From Aeoliella mucimassa (lineage in GTDB: Bacteria > Planctomycetota > Planctomycetia > Pirellulales > Lacipirellulaceae): a DNA stretch of 64,000 nt. The notes beneath the pieces are model-generated. The model was given only the letters and a program-made list of their open reading frames with translations, ran no database searches and was not told the origin of the DNA. Position numbers and translations under genes: made by a program. The DNA lies in the NCBI RefSeq assembly GCF_007748035.1, contig NZ_CP036278.1:3224001-3288000 (forward strand), given 5' to 3'. Below, piece by piece: positions 36,010 through 45,600 of the stretch. How positions within the stretch are numbered: the stretch's first letter is position 1; each line of letters begins with the position of its first letter.

Positions 36010-36826
36010 GAACTTCTATTGGAGCCAACTGAACGACGATGGTGGATTCGCCGACCGCGACGGCAAGAGCGACCTCTACTACACCGCCTTTGGCCTGCAA
36101 GGTCTTGCGGCTTTGCAGTGCGAGGTTCCCGTCGAGAAAGTCCGGCATTATCTCTCGTCATTCGCTGACGGCGAGGGACTCGATTGCGTGCACACCGCCT
36201 GCTTGGCTCGCTGCTGGGCGTCGGTCGCTCCTGGTCAAGTCGATCCTACGTTAACCAGCAAGTTGCTGAGCGAAATCGAAGCTTACCGCACCCCAGATGG
36301 CGGTTACCATATCGATCGTGATTCCGAACATGGCGACATCTATGGTTGCTTTCTTGCTCTGGGGGCCTACCAAGACCTTGGCCAAACGCCCCCCAATCCA
36401 TCAGGTATTGTTCAGTGCGTGCAAGCTTTGCGTACCGAGGATGGTGGCTACTCCAATGGCTACGGGCTGACGATGGGGCTCACTCCTCCCACCGCTGCCG
36501 CGGAAACACTGCTTCGCCACTTGGCACCGAGCGCACAGCACGCCGACGCGGAGCATGAACTCTGGCTGCTGAGACGACTGCACCCCGATGGTGGATTCTA
36601 CGCACTCGACGAGGCTCCGCTGCCCGATCTGCTATCCACCGCAACCGCGATCCACGCCTTGGCTGGTATGAAGTCGCCAATCGAACCATTGCAGGACGCC
36701 TGCCTAGACTTCCTCGACACTTTGTGGACTGCTCAAGGTGGTTTCTATGGAACTTGGGAAGACGACACCTTAGACTGCGAGTACACCTACTATGGGTTGC
36801 TTGCCTTGGGACATCTGAGCCTGTAA
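35933..36826 (+). CDS. QW-repeat protein resembling protein prenyltransferase beta subunit
   Basis: A 297-residue alpha-alpha toroid with five repeats containing GGF/GGY motifs: DDGGFAD, PDGGYHID, EDGGYSNG, PDGGFYALDE and AQGGFYGTWED. The last repeat contains DCEYTYYGLLALGH, which recalls the Asp-Cys-His zinc site of protein prenyltransferase beta subunits. No DXDD motif is present, so it is not a class II cyclase. It could be a lipid-binding partner or a transferase acting on the polyprenyl product. The GTG start overlaps the synthase gene by 77 bases; ATG at 35951 is an alternative. The next gene is the cyclase. Confidence 0.8.
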   Translation: MSLRLEMLQVARLAPNQLGEATPLVENFYWSQLNDDGGFADRDGKSDLYYTAFGLQGLAALQCEVPVEKVRHYLSSFADGEGLDCVHTACLARCWASVAPGQVDPTLTSKLLSEIEAYRTPDGGYHIDRDSEHGDIYGCFLALGAYQDLGQTPPNPSGIVQCVQALRTEDGGYSNGYGLTMGLTPPTAAAETLLRHLAPSAQHADAEHELWLLRRLHPDGGFYALDEAPLPDLLSTATAIHALAGMKSPIEPLQDACLDFLDTLWTAQGGFYGTWEDDTLDCEYTYYGLLALGHLSL

Positions 36827-36847
36827 CACCTCACCCCGCTGCACCCA

Positions 36848-38740
36848 ATGATCGATTTCTCGTTCCTCGAACAACTGCGACTTACGCTCAAGAACGCGCG
36901 TGACACGCTGCTTAACGAGCGGAACCGTGAGGGACATTGGGAAGGCGAACTGGCAAGCAGTGCCCTTTCCACGGCAACCGCGGTGTGTGCTCTTTCACGC
37001 CTGCTAAAGGCTCCCAACGCTGACTCCACCTGCGATGTGGATGTCGCAACCCAGCAGGTTTCAGCCGGTCGCGAATGGTTAGCAACTTACCAGAACACTG
37101 ACGGCGGTTGGGGCGACACGACCAATAGCCTGAGCAACATCAGTACTTCGGTACTGTGCTGGTGTGCGTTTGCGGGGGTCGAGTCGCAGTACTCCGACAC
37201 GGTACAAGCAGCTGAGCGGTACATCACCGAGAAGTCAGGGAGTCTCGAAACCGCCGATCTAGTCCGCACAGTAAAAGAACGATACGGTAAGGATCATACC
37301 TTCTCGGTACCGATCCTCACCACCATGACGCTACATGGCCGACTCGGCGACGCCCGTCGCGCTTGGCGGCGAATCCCATCGTTGCCCTTTGAGCTCTCGG
37401 CTTTCCCACGCGAGTGGTTCGCCGCTCTGCGATTGCCAGTCGTCAGCTACGCCCTGCCCGCATTGATCGCCATCGGACTAGTTCATCATCACCAGAGCCC
37501 CACCCGCAACCCTCTGACTCGCTGCGTTCGCAATGTAGTGCGTCGTCGAGCACTAAAGGTGCTTGAAAGCATCCAACCGCCGGGCGGTGGGTTTCTGGAA
37601 GCGACTCCGCTCACCAGTTTTGTACTTCTCGGACTGCTCAACTCCGACGAATACTCCTCACCAGTAGTCGCTCAAGGTGCAGGCTTTCTCCTCCGCTCCT
37701 TCCGAGAAGATGGCAGTTGGCCCATCGATACGAACCTGGCCACCTGGGTAAGCACGCTTTCGGTCAATGCATTAGTGAATGATTCGGATGACGCCAAGGT
37801 GCTCAGCGACAACTCCTCATCACACCTTACTGACTGGCTACTCGACCAGCAGTATAGCGAACGCCACCCCTACACCTACGCTGCCCCAGGTGGTTGGGCG
37901 TGGACCGATCTGCCAGGCGGCGTGCCCGATGCTGACGACACCCCTGGCGCGCTACTTGCGCTGAAGAACCTGAAGGCTAGCGACTCAACGCTCGACGCTG
38001 TCGTACAAGCAGGCGTGCAATGGTTGCTCGACCTACAAAACTCCGATGGGGGAATCCCCACCTTCTGTCGCGGCTGGGGAACACTGCCTTTTGATCGCAG
38101 CAGCTGCGATATCACTGCCCATGGAATGCGAGCCTGGAATACCTGGCGTTCTGAGCTGCCGAAATCAATGCAACCAAAAGTCGACAAGGCCCTAACACAG
38201 GCTATGTCGTTTCTGGTTGCTCGACAGCGCGCCGATGGTGCCTGGCCCCCACTCTGGTTCGGCAATCAGCTCGCTGTAAACGAAGATGAAACCAATCTCA
38301 CGTACGGTACTTCTCGCGTGGTGCTTGCTCTGGCGGAGCTCGAAAAGCAGGGCACTAGATTGCAACAGCAGTCATCATGCATGAAGCGTGGAACAGATTG
38401 GTTGCTAACCGCCCAGAATGCAGACGGGGGCTGGGGAGGAGTGGAGGCTGTTCCTTCGTCGATTGAGGAAACCGCTTACGCTTTGGAAGCACTGACCGCG
38501 GTCGCCATGATTCAAGCCATTCCCAACATCGAACAGGTGATTCGCTGTGGGGCCAAATGGCTCATCGAGCATACCAACCAAGGGACCAACTTCCCTGCGA
38601 CTCCAGTAGGATTCTACTTTGCCAAACTCTGGTACCATGAGCGGCTATATCCCATGATCTACACGGTCGCCGCACTGGGGGGAACGCATGCCTACTTGTC
38701 AGCTGAGACTCCAGCAACTGTCATGGAGCCGACGTCATGA
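36848..38740 (+). CDS. squalene-hopene cyclase family (class II terpene cyclase) protein
   Basis: A 630-residue protein of typical squalene-hopene cyclase length. QW motifs occur at YQNTDGGWGD, QNSDGGIP, RQRADGAWPP and AQNADGGWG. The proton-donating DXDD motif is intact as DADD at residues 361-364, the same relative position as in hopene cyclases. The C-terminus (FYFAKLWYHERLYPMIYTVAAL) matches the usual membrane-facing end. Squalene synthase or HpnCDE genes are not present in the window, so the substrate may be squalene made elsewhere or the product of the neighbouring prenyl synthase. It is co-directional with and 21 bases from the QW transferase-like gene. Confidence 0.88.
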   Translation: MIDFSFLEQLRLTLKNARDTLLNERNREGHWEGELASSALSTATAVCALSRLLKAPNADSTCDVDVATQQVSAGREWLATYQNTDGGWGDTTNSLSNISTSVLCWCAFAGVESQYSDTVQAAERYITEKSGSLETADLVRTVKERYGKDHTFSVPILTTMTLHGRLGDARRAWRRIPSLPFELSAFPREWFAALRLPVVSYALPALIAIGLVHHHQSPTRNPLTRCVRNVVRRRALKVLESIQPPGGGFLEATPLTSFVLLGLLNSDEYSSPVVAQGAGFLLRSFREDGSWPIDTNLATWVSTLSVNALVNDSDDAKVLSDNSSSHLTDWLLDQQYSERHPYTYAAPGGWAWTDLPGGVPDADDTPGALLALKNLKASDSTLDAVVQAGVQWLLDLQNSDGGIPTFCRGWGTLPFDRSSCDITAHGMRAWNTWRSELPKSMQPKVDKALTQAMSFLVARQRADGAWPPLWFGNQLAVNEDETNLTYGTSRVVLALAELEKQGTRLQQQSSCMKRGTDWLLTAQNADGGWGGVEAVPSSIEETAYALEALTAVAMIQAIPNIEQVIRCGAKWLIEHTNQGTNFPATPVGFYFAKLWYHERLYPMIYTVAALGGTHAYLSAETPATVMEPTS

Positions 38741-39897
38741 CACTGTATCTCGACGACAATGCATCCACGCGAGTCGACCCACGTGTCATTGACTTAATGG
38801 TCGATGTCATGCGAAACCAATATGGCAATGCTGGTAGTTCGCACATATTCGGCTCGCAGGCCAAGCAGCTGATCCATACGGCTCGCGACCAAATCGCGAA
38901 CTTAGTAGCCGCACGTCGCCACGAGGTAATCTTTACTAGCGGAGCGACAGAGAGTAACAATCTGGCACTCCTCGGACTTGCAGAGCATGGCTTACGAACC
39001 GGCAAGCGTCATATCGTTAGCACACAAATCGAACACAAGGCAGTGCTGGAACCACTGGAGCAACTGCGAACACGTGGTTTCGATATCACTCTGGTTCCTT
39101 GCGATTCCCAAGGCGTTGTTTCGGCAGAGTCGATCGTCGATTCCATCCGCGACGATACGTTGCTGCTGAGTGTCATGCAGGTGAACAACGAGACCGGAGT
39201 CCGCCAACCAATAGCTGCCTTCGCCGAGGCCATAGTGTCTCGCGACGTGTGGTTCCATGTCGATGCAGCCCAAGGATTTGGTAAAGACCTCGATCCACTC
39301 ACCCACGCTGGAATCGATCTAATCAGCATCAGTGGGCATAAGATTCACGGCCCTCAGGGCGTTGGTGCCCTGATCGCGCGACGCCACAAGAACGAGTTGC
39401 CCCCACTACAGCCCTTAATGTTCGGCGGTGGCCAGGAACTCGGCATTCGCCCCGGCACCTTGCCAACTGCGTTAATCGCAGGGTTTGGACTGGCCGCCGA
39501 ACTAGCAGCCGCGGAAGCCGACGCACGCAAAGCTCACTGCCAGCAGGTAAGAGCCTTGTTGTTCGAATCGCTAAACTCGCTTTCCGTTACTTGCCATGGC
39601 AGCTCTAAAGACCAGCTTCCGAACACCATGAATATCTCCATCCATGGCATTAGCTCTGATCAAGCGATTGAGGTGCTCGATGACTGCCTGGCCTTGTCCG
39701 ACGGATCGGCTTGCACCTCGGTCTGCGCCACTGCGAGTCACGTTTTGCGTGCGATGGGAGTCCCCGACTCCCTGGCGGATTGTGCTATTAGACTCTCTTG
39801 GAGCTATCAGACAAACTTAGCGGAATTACGCGACACTCTACCGCATGCCATTGGTATACTTGGTGACTTGCAAAACAACGATTCAACGTCATCCTAG
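38737..39897 (+). CDS. cysteine desulfurase (IscS/NifS class V aminotransferase family)
   Basis: A 386-residue PLP enzyme. It has TSGATESNNLA, the aspartate/His PLP region (VDAAQGFG), the Schiff-base lysine in ISGHKIHGPQG and a catalytic-loop cysteine in SDGSACTSVC. It removes sulfur from cysteine for Fe-S or other sulfur transfer. The ATG overlaps the cyclase stop by four bases. No IscU, SufU or tRNA thiolation gene is close, and no dnd genes follow, so it probably serves the Fe-S proteins of this cluster. Confidence 0.92.
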   Translation: MTLYLDDNASTRVDPRVIDLMVDVMRNQYGNAGSSHIFGSQAKQLIHTARDQIANLVAARRHEVIFTSGATESNNLALLGLAEHGLRTGKRHIVSTQIEHKAVLEPLEQLRTRGFDITLVPCDSQGVVSAESIVDSIRDDTLLLSVMQVNNETGVRQPIAAFAEAIVSRDVWFHVDAAQGFGKDLDPLTHAGIDLISISGHKIHGPQGVGALIARRHKNELPPLQPLMFGGGQELGIRPGTLPTALIAGFGLAAELAAAEADARKAHCQQVRALLFESLNSLSVTCHGSSKDQLPNTMNISIHGISSDQAIEVLDDCLALSDGSACTSVCATASHVLRAMGVPDSLADCAIRLSWSYQTNLAELRDTLPHAIGILGDLQNNDSTSS

Positions 39898-39933
39898 AGC
39901 GACGGCTTGCCTGTCACGGATTCGATCCATTCC

Positions 39934-40611
39934 ATGAACACATCGGATAATGCCCCGCGGGTTTCCACTTCATTTCAGCGTTACTTCGCCGAAGCGATTG
40001 GTACCTTCGCCCTCGTGTTCTTGGGAGCGGGAGCGGCCGCAGTGGATAGCGCGACCGGTGGGGCCATCACGCACGTTGGTATCGCTATCGTGTTTGGTTT
40101 GGTGGTTTTCGCAATCATCTCGGCAATAGGAGAGCAGTCGGGCGCTCATATCAATCCAGCGGTCACCTTGGGGTTTTGGATTTCTGGCCGTTTTGCTTCA
40201 CGCGACGTCCTCCCCTACATCGTTGCCCAATGCTTAGGGGCGATCGTCGCCGGATCTGCGTTGAAACTACTCTTTACGCAAGCCACTTCGCTGGGCGAGA
40301 CGCTCCCGCGATATTCGGCTCAACAATCTTTCTTGCTCGAAATCATTCTCACCTGGTTTTTGATGTACGTCATTCTATCTGTTGCAACGCGGGCCAAGGA
40401 GGAAGGACTCGTTGCAGGCTTGGCCATTGGTGCAACCGTAGGTTTACTCGCCATGATGGGAGGGCCGATCTGCGGAGCGTCGATGAATCCCGCTCGATCG
40501 CTAGGCCCCGCACTTGCTTCAGGGAACTTGCAGATGCTCTGGATCTATCTAATTGGCCCCACGATCGGTGCCGCGCTGGCCGTTTTCACGTACAAGATCA
40601 CGCATAACTGA
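39934..40611 (+). CDS. MIP family aquaporin
   Basis: A 225-residue six-helix channel protein. Both half-helix motifs are present: SGAHINPAVTLGFW and GASMNPARSLGPAL. I choose the ATG at 39934; an upstream TTG at 39907 adds nine residues. Size and the narrow second NPA region fit a water-type aquaporin (AqpZ-like) more than a glycerol facilitator, but selectivity cannot be read with certainty. It lies 36 bases after the desulfurase on the same strand. A functional tie to the cluster is unclear. The next gene is convergent, ten bases away. Confidence 0.92.
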   Translation: MNTSDNAPRVSTSFQRYFAEAIGTFALVFLGAGAAAVDSATGGAITHVGIAIVFGLVVFAIISAIGEQSGAHINPAVTLGFWISGRFASRDVLPYIVAQCLGAIVAGSALKLLFTQATSLGETLPRYSAQQSFLLEIILTWFLMYVILSVATRAKEEGLVAGLAIGATVGLLAMMGGPICGASMNPARSLGPALASGNLQMLWIYLIGPTIGAALAVFTYKITHN

Positions 40612-40620
40612 TAACGCCGT

Positions 40621-41376
40621 CTACTGACGTTGGATCTTCAAGAAGTCTTGGTGGCAAGAAAATGAGTAGCCTCCATCTAGGTCAGCAAATCGCTCCTCGA
40701 CATACTTTTCTAAATCGCCCCACGGAAGTCCCTCGGGAACAGGCAACACATTCAGCACAAACTCCGCAATCTGGCAGGCTGTCTCCAGGTCATTCGCATG
40801 GATGGTTGCTTGCACGCGTTCTAGTTCGGCGCGGTAGGGCCCTCCCTCCATATCGTTCAGCATCGGTACCAGCTGACTGATGTCAAACGAATCTCCAAGA
40901 AAGTGTTGTACCATCTGCATACAATCGGTTCTTGGATTCTGTAACGCCAATACCAGCACGCCTTCGTCGTCGAGCCAACTTAACAAACGCTGCAAGTTGC
41001 TGGACCACTCCGATTTCGGAATGTAGTAGAACACATGCGAACAGAGAACAAGATCGCCAATTGCTTCCGGTTCCGAATCCATGATGGTCACTTGATGCGA
41101 CCGCCCGCAAAGAGGGGCTAACTCGTTGAACAACGACTCGTTGGGCTCAATACCGATGCCAGAATCGAACGACTCGAGCAACCACTGAGTCAGCGTACCA
41201 TTGCCCGCTCCGGCGTCGATTAGTACGCGTCGCTGAGATAGTTTTGAAACAGCCTGCTCAAGCCATTGCATCGCATTCTGCTTCTGGTTCGTGTGTTCAA
41301 GGAAAACACGAAAGGCATCGTAGTATGCGGGATCGCTTGAATCATAGGATTTAACAGACTTGCTAACCGAAGACAT
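40621..41376 (-). CDS. class I SAM-dependent methyltransferase
   Basis: A 251-residue methyltransferase. The start ATG at 41376 (MSSVSKSVKSYD) is preferred to a longer frame from 41511. Motif I is VLIDAGAGNGTLTQWLL near residue 50, followed by the acidic GIGIEPNES, the DLVLCSHVFYYIP segment and LVLALQNPRTD. The C-terminal half is variable and gives no substrate clue; some resemblance to small-amine methyltransferases is weak. It converges on the aquaporin gene and is transcribed away from the atypical response regulator. Confidence 0.85.
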   Translation of the reverse strand: MSSVSKSVKSYDSSDPAYYDAFRVFLEHTNQKQNAMQWLEQAVSKLSQRRVLIDAGAGNGTLTQWLLESFDSGIGIEPNESLFNELAPLCGRSHQVTIMDSEPEAIGDLVLCSHVFYYIPKSEWSSNLQRLLSWLDDEGVLVLALQNPRTDCMQMVQHFLGDSFDISQLVPMLNDMEGGPYRAELERVQATIHANDLETACQIAEFVLNVLPVPEGLPWGDLEKYVEERFADLDGGYSFSCHQDFLKIQRQ

Positions 41377-41804
41377 AACACGCAACCCAACGATGGTAAA
41401 TCCAGATGCGGTACCGACTCTTGTGAGTCGGGCGTTAATACAGCACTTGATGGTAGCGACCTGGCGTATCGCCGCAACCGTCTTTCTTCCATACCGTGAA
41501 CTCAGGCCCAATCAGTCGCTATAAGGATCACTTTCCAGGAGACAGAAACACCTACTGCAGACATCCGCAGTCCTCGATTAAGGCAACTACTTACCTAACT
41601 TTCTCCCTTTTTGGTTCACATTCATTTATGGGAAGCCGCTGAATGGCTGAACCTCGTTTCACTTTTCTCCAATTCAAACCATTGAGCTCCTTCCTTTGTG
41701 ACTTCCACAATCCCCTAAATACGCCATAATAGTGAAGCTGACTCGTTTTCTTCGATAGGAACAAGCTAATTCGATCTGCCAGGCGGTATAGGAGTACGAC
41801 TTCG
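41377..41804. other. divergent intergenic region
   Basis: About 430 bases between the divergent methyltransferase and regulator genes. It should hold both promoters but no strong consensus pair was found. AGGAG about ten bases before the GTG at 41805 is the regulator's ribosome site. Confidence 0.45.
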
Positions 41805-42662
41805 GTGCAAAACCCAACTGGAAAACTGGAAGCTGGTTTCACCGCTGATCGGCCCTCGACCGATCGCGCAGGTGAGCCCTACTCCAATACTCCGGTAAGT
41901 ACCAACGTCCCAATTCAACAAGCTTCTCCCAACGGCAGCCGTGCTGGGGAGCAAGGGCCGCTAGTGCTATTGGTTGCAGGCAACGAAAATCGTCGACTGC
42001 AGATGGAACGGATTGTCACACAGGCTGGTTACGACGTTGATTTCGCTCCCTCTGGTCGAGAAGCTTTACGCTGCCTTCGAGACACGAACGATTACAAACT
42101 TGTTCTCCTCTGTGAGGTTCGAGATATCGACGCGGTTTCGATGTGTCGACAAATCAAAGAGTGGGGACGGCTGCCGATCACCTCCTCGGTGATTGTCTTG
42201 CAAGATCGGTTTAAGGCCGACCAGGTAGTCGACTGCTTGACTAACGGAGCGAGCGATTACATCTCGGGGCCTCATTTTTCCGACGAACGGGTGTTGCTCG
42301 CTCGGCTGCATGTTGCTGTGCGAGGTTATCATTTGGCGCCGGATGACCGCACAGTCGACTCTGACACTCCATTAGTTGTCGGCCCTCTGACGATCAATGC
42401 GATAACCTTCCGAGTCACGGTTGCTGACCATGGGGATGTACTACTCACAAAACTTCAGTTTCACTTACTTTCGCGGTTAGCTCGTCGCCCTGGGCGGGTG
42501 TTTCTGCACGACGAGCTGCGTCACTTTATTTCGCAGTTTGGTGGAGGGAATCCTACGGACCAGACGATCAAGTCGCACATGTCGAACTTGCGAAAGCGTC
42601 TCGGCCCGGCTGGCGGAATGATCAAGACCATTCGCGGTGTCGGCTACGTCTTGCAGGCATAG
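41805..42662 (+). CDS. OmpR-type regulator with a degenerate receiver domain
   Basis: A 285-residue protein: 50 unstructured residues, a receiver-like domain (about 52-175) and a winged-helix DNA-binding domain (about 190-285, with LTKLQFHLLSRLARRPGRVF and QTIKSHMSNLRKRLG...IRGVGYVL). The receiver has lost its chemistry: the acidic pair is replaced (VAGNEN at 57-62), the phospho-accepting Asp is Cys103 (LVLLCEVRD), and the conserved Lys is replaced at ISGP (153-156). It probably works without phosphorylation, or senses redox through cysteines, which is speculative. The start is GTG. No kinase is adjacent. It converges on the large BatD-like gene. Confidence 0.87.
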   Translation: MQNPTGKLEAGFTADRPSTDRAGEPYSNTPVSTNVPIQQASPNGSRAGEQGPLVLLVAGNENRRLQMERIVTQAGYDVDFAPSGREALRCLRDTNDYKLVLLCEVRDIDAVSMCRQIKEWGRLPITSSVIVLQDRFKADQVVDCLTNGASDYISGPHFSDERVLLARLHVAVRGYHLAPDDRTVDSDTPLVVGPLTINAITFRVTVADHGDVLLTKLQFHLLSRLARRPGRVFLHDELRHFISQFGGGNPTDQTIKSHMSNLRKRLGPAGGMIKTIRGVGYVLQA

Positions 42663-42686
42663 TGCTCTGCTTCAGAAGTAGCAACA

Positions 42687-45600
42687 CTAGCCGCGCGGCC
42701 GAGCTTGCTGCGACCAGGTTCTCGCAATACCCACCAAGTCGGGCTTCTCGCCGGCTTCTTCTTCGAAGTAGTATTGTTCGATTCCTTGACGCGACTGACG
42801 CAGTTCTTGCAACTGCTTTGCATCAATTCCGTTGCGTGACTCTATGCGATCGAGCAATCCGATGACCGAAAAGGGAGTAATCCGTTCAGGCATCGCAAAC
42901 TCATTCTGAGTCACTTCAATCGGCTGACGCGACGAGAATGCGACGATCAATGCAATCACCCCGAGGATCACTACGATCGGCCCCGCGTACCACCACCAGG
43001 GAGTGCTTGCGGTCGACGCGTACTGCGACTCCAACTCAATCACTGAATCGACCGCCAGCAGATCAGCGTCGTCGTATCGTTGGTAAATCGCTTCGGTGAC
43101 TTCCAACTTCGGCTCAGCGAATTCAAACGAGGTCGGCGGAGTTGGCAGGTCCTCTTTCGTTTCCATGTTAACCAACCACGAACGTTCCGAAAGGATCACG
43201 TTGCTAGGACTATCGGGATCAAACTGCGAGATTGATAATCCCTCGTCCTTCACTTCGGTGACTTCAAAACCCTCTGGTTCGATTGACAGCAGCTCATCGA
43301 GATCTGGAACCAGACCTTGAGCCACGGCTTTCACTTCCAGAACCAACAGCCCATCCTTTGCCTGACGTTCATCCAGGGTCTGGGTTATGCGAATCTGATC
43401 TGCTGGGCGGGGATCCTTCGGGGCGGTCGCTGCATCCACTGGCAGCGGCGGGGACGAAATCGGAATCACCGCGTATCCCGAGGTATCCAAGAAGTCGAGA
43501 TCGACCTGGAACGAGGGAATCTTGTCGACTTCAGGAGCTTTCGCCTTCAGCAATACGTAGGCATACGGAGTGTATCGCCAGCCGTACTCCGGCAGCGAGC
43601 GCGAATTCACGTCCTCGCTCTGGAAGGTGACCGACAACACTTCAAAGCTATCACCCACCGCAGAAACGACTTGCTCTTCAAACTTGTCGCGGTAATTCTC
43701 CAGAGGGCGGCCGTAGTTGTAGTAGTAACGGGAGCCATTGTTCTGATTCTGCAAGTAACGAGAGAAACCGCCCGACTCGCGCTCGATTTCGCGGGTGTGC
43801 ACCAGATTCACGAACACCCCAAACGGCTTGTCTTTACCAATGGTATCGCTGCCATCGATTTTGGTTTCGAGCTTGATCTCCGTCACCAGATCTGCGTAAT
43901 AGTCGAAGATTTTCTGGGCTTCTTCCGCACGCTCATGATCGCCGACGATTGTCAGTCCGCTCTCAAGATAGCGATACTTAAGGGCCGGTTTGATGCTGCT
44001 CATGCGAGTGAACAACGAGTTGGCAAACTTTGCCATGTGACGGTCGGCGGCATCACCTGGAAGTGAGAGAATCGCCTGACGAATCAAAGGAAGCTGGCTG
44101 GGGTCTTTCGGCTTGTCCTGGCTTAAGCGTCCCGGATCGCAGGCACCGAGACTAGCGTAGTACCAGATTTCGAATGGCTGAGTGGTTTCCTGATCCTCAC
44201 GAATATCGCCGACGGTCTTCGAGTAAAGATCGGCTGCAAGCTGAAAATCGTCGAAGGCATTCTCCAAGCGATCGACAAACTGCGAGTCAGGAGCAATCTC
44301 GCGACGAAAGTCATTCGCGTCGTGCCTTAGCGAAGCCTGGGCCAATACTAACGACCAATCATCAGGATGCTTGGCCAGTCCCCCCTGCACGACCGCGAGG
44401 GCGACCTCGTAGCCGCGCTGAACTTCTAGTGCGATATCCCGCTGCTTTCGATTCGTCTTGGCATCCTTCTGTACCGCGGGAACGCGCCACATGCCGACGA
44501 GGTTGGTTCGCATTTGTTCCGCGAGCGCGGCGAGGGTCTCGGGCTTCAGGTTATCGATCGGACCAAACACCTTCGCGATGGCTTCGAGCTTGTAAACCTC
44601 TGCAGAACTATGGCAGGTGGTAAAGGCCTTTGCCAGCAAGCTTTCGTCCACGTTGTCCAATGGCAAAGCATTGAGTCGCTCCACCAACTCCGCCAGCTCT
44701 TTAAGATTACGTTCCTGCTTCGAACGCGTAAGCGGAATGCTCTCGGCACGTTGCTCGAAGCCATACATGTAGACATAGCTATTTGTGCGGTTGCGATCGA
44801 CATTCGGATCGTGATTATCAGTCCAGATTCGCAAGAAATCGCTCACCAGGCTGTCTGCCACTTCAGGGTGTGTTTGTGCGAGCCGTTCGATGTAGGGGAA
44901 TGCTTCGTCCTCTTCATTCACCTTGAGCAGCAATTGGGCCACTTGCTTATCGATCTTGGGACGAAGTCCTTCGTCTACGTACTTGAGCCAGGTATTGCTG
45001 GGCTGAATCTTAAGTATTTCATCCACGGCGATCGCTTCGGGGTCGTTGCTATTGCGTGAACGCGACACCTGCATCGTGTCGTAGTAGAAAATGTTGCCAT
45101 ACATATCGCGTTGCAGTGCGGGGCGTCGAGAGTCGGAAGTGTCAAATTGATACGACACTTCCGCTTCACGTAACCAGACACTCGCAAGAACGCTCAGTTT
45201 GTCTTTCCATAATTCGGCGGTCTCCGGCGAGGTTTCCACCAGCGCTTCCACGGCGGTCGACTGCAGCTTCATCAATTGCAATCGTTTTCCCGGATCGTGA
45301 ATGTTCGCCTGCAATGCGCGAGCCGATTGGTTGCCGATAGTCGAGAGGATTTCGACGCCGCGATAGCTGGCCTCGCGAAACGCATCGGCCAGCCACTCTT
45401 GTCCGAGATTCTCGCGAACTTGGGGGGCTAAATCGACCGCTTGGGTCAACGCTAGTTGCTGCTCGGTTTCCTCTACCTCTTCAGCGGCAAGAATCTCTTG
45501 CACCGATTTCCACGCCTTTTCGAGATCTTCCACGCGGTGATCTTTACGATACAACGCATAGAAATAACGAGACAATTGAATCAGCGACTTGAACTGCTGA

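Noticed and set aside
38737-39897. DndA-type cysteine desulfurase of a DNA phosphorothioation system
   Set aside because: No dndBCDE-like genes nearby, and the gene overlaps the terpene cyclase in an unrelated operon.
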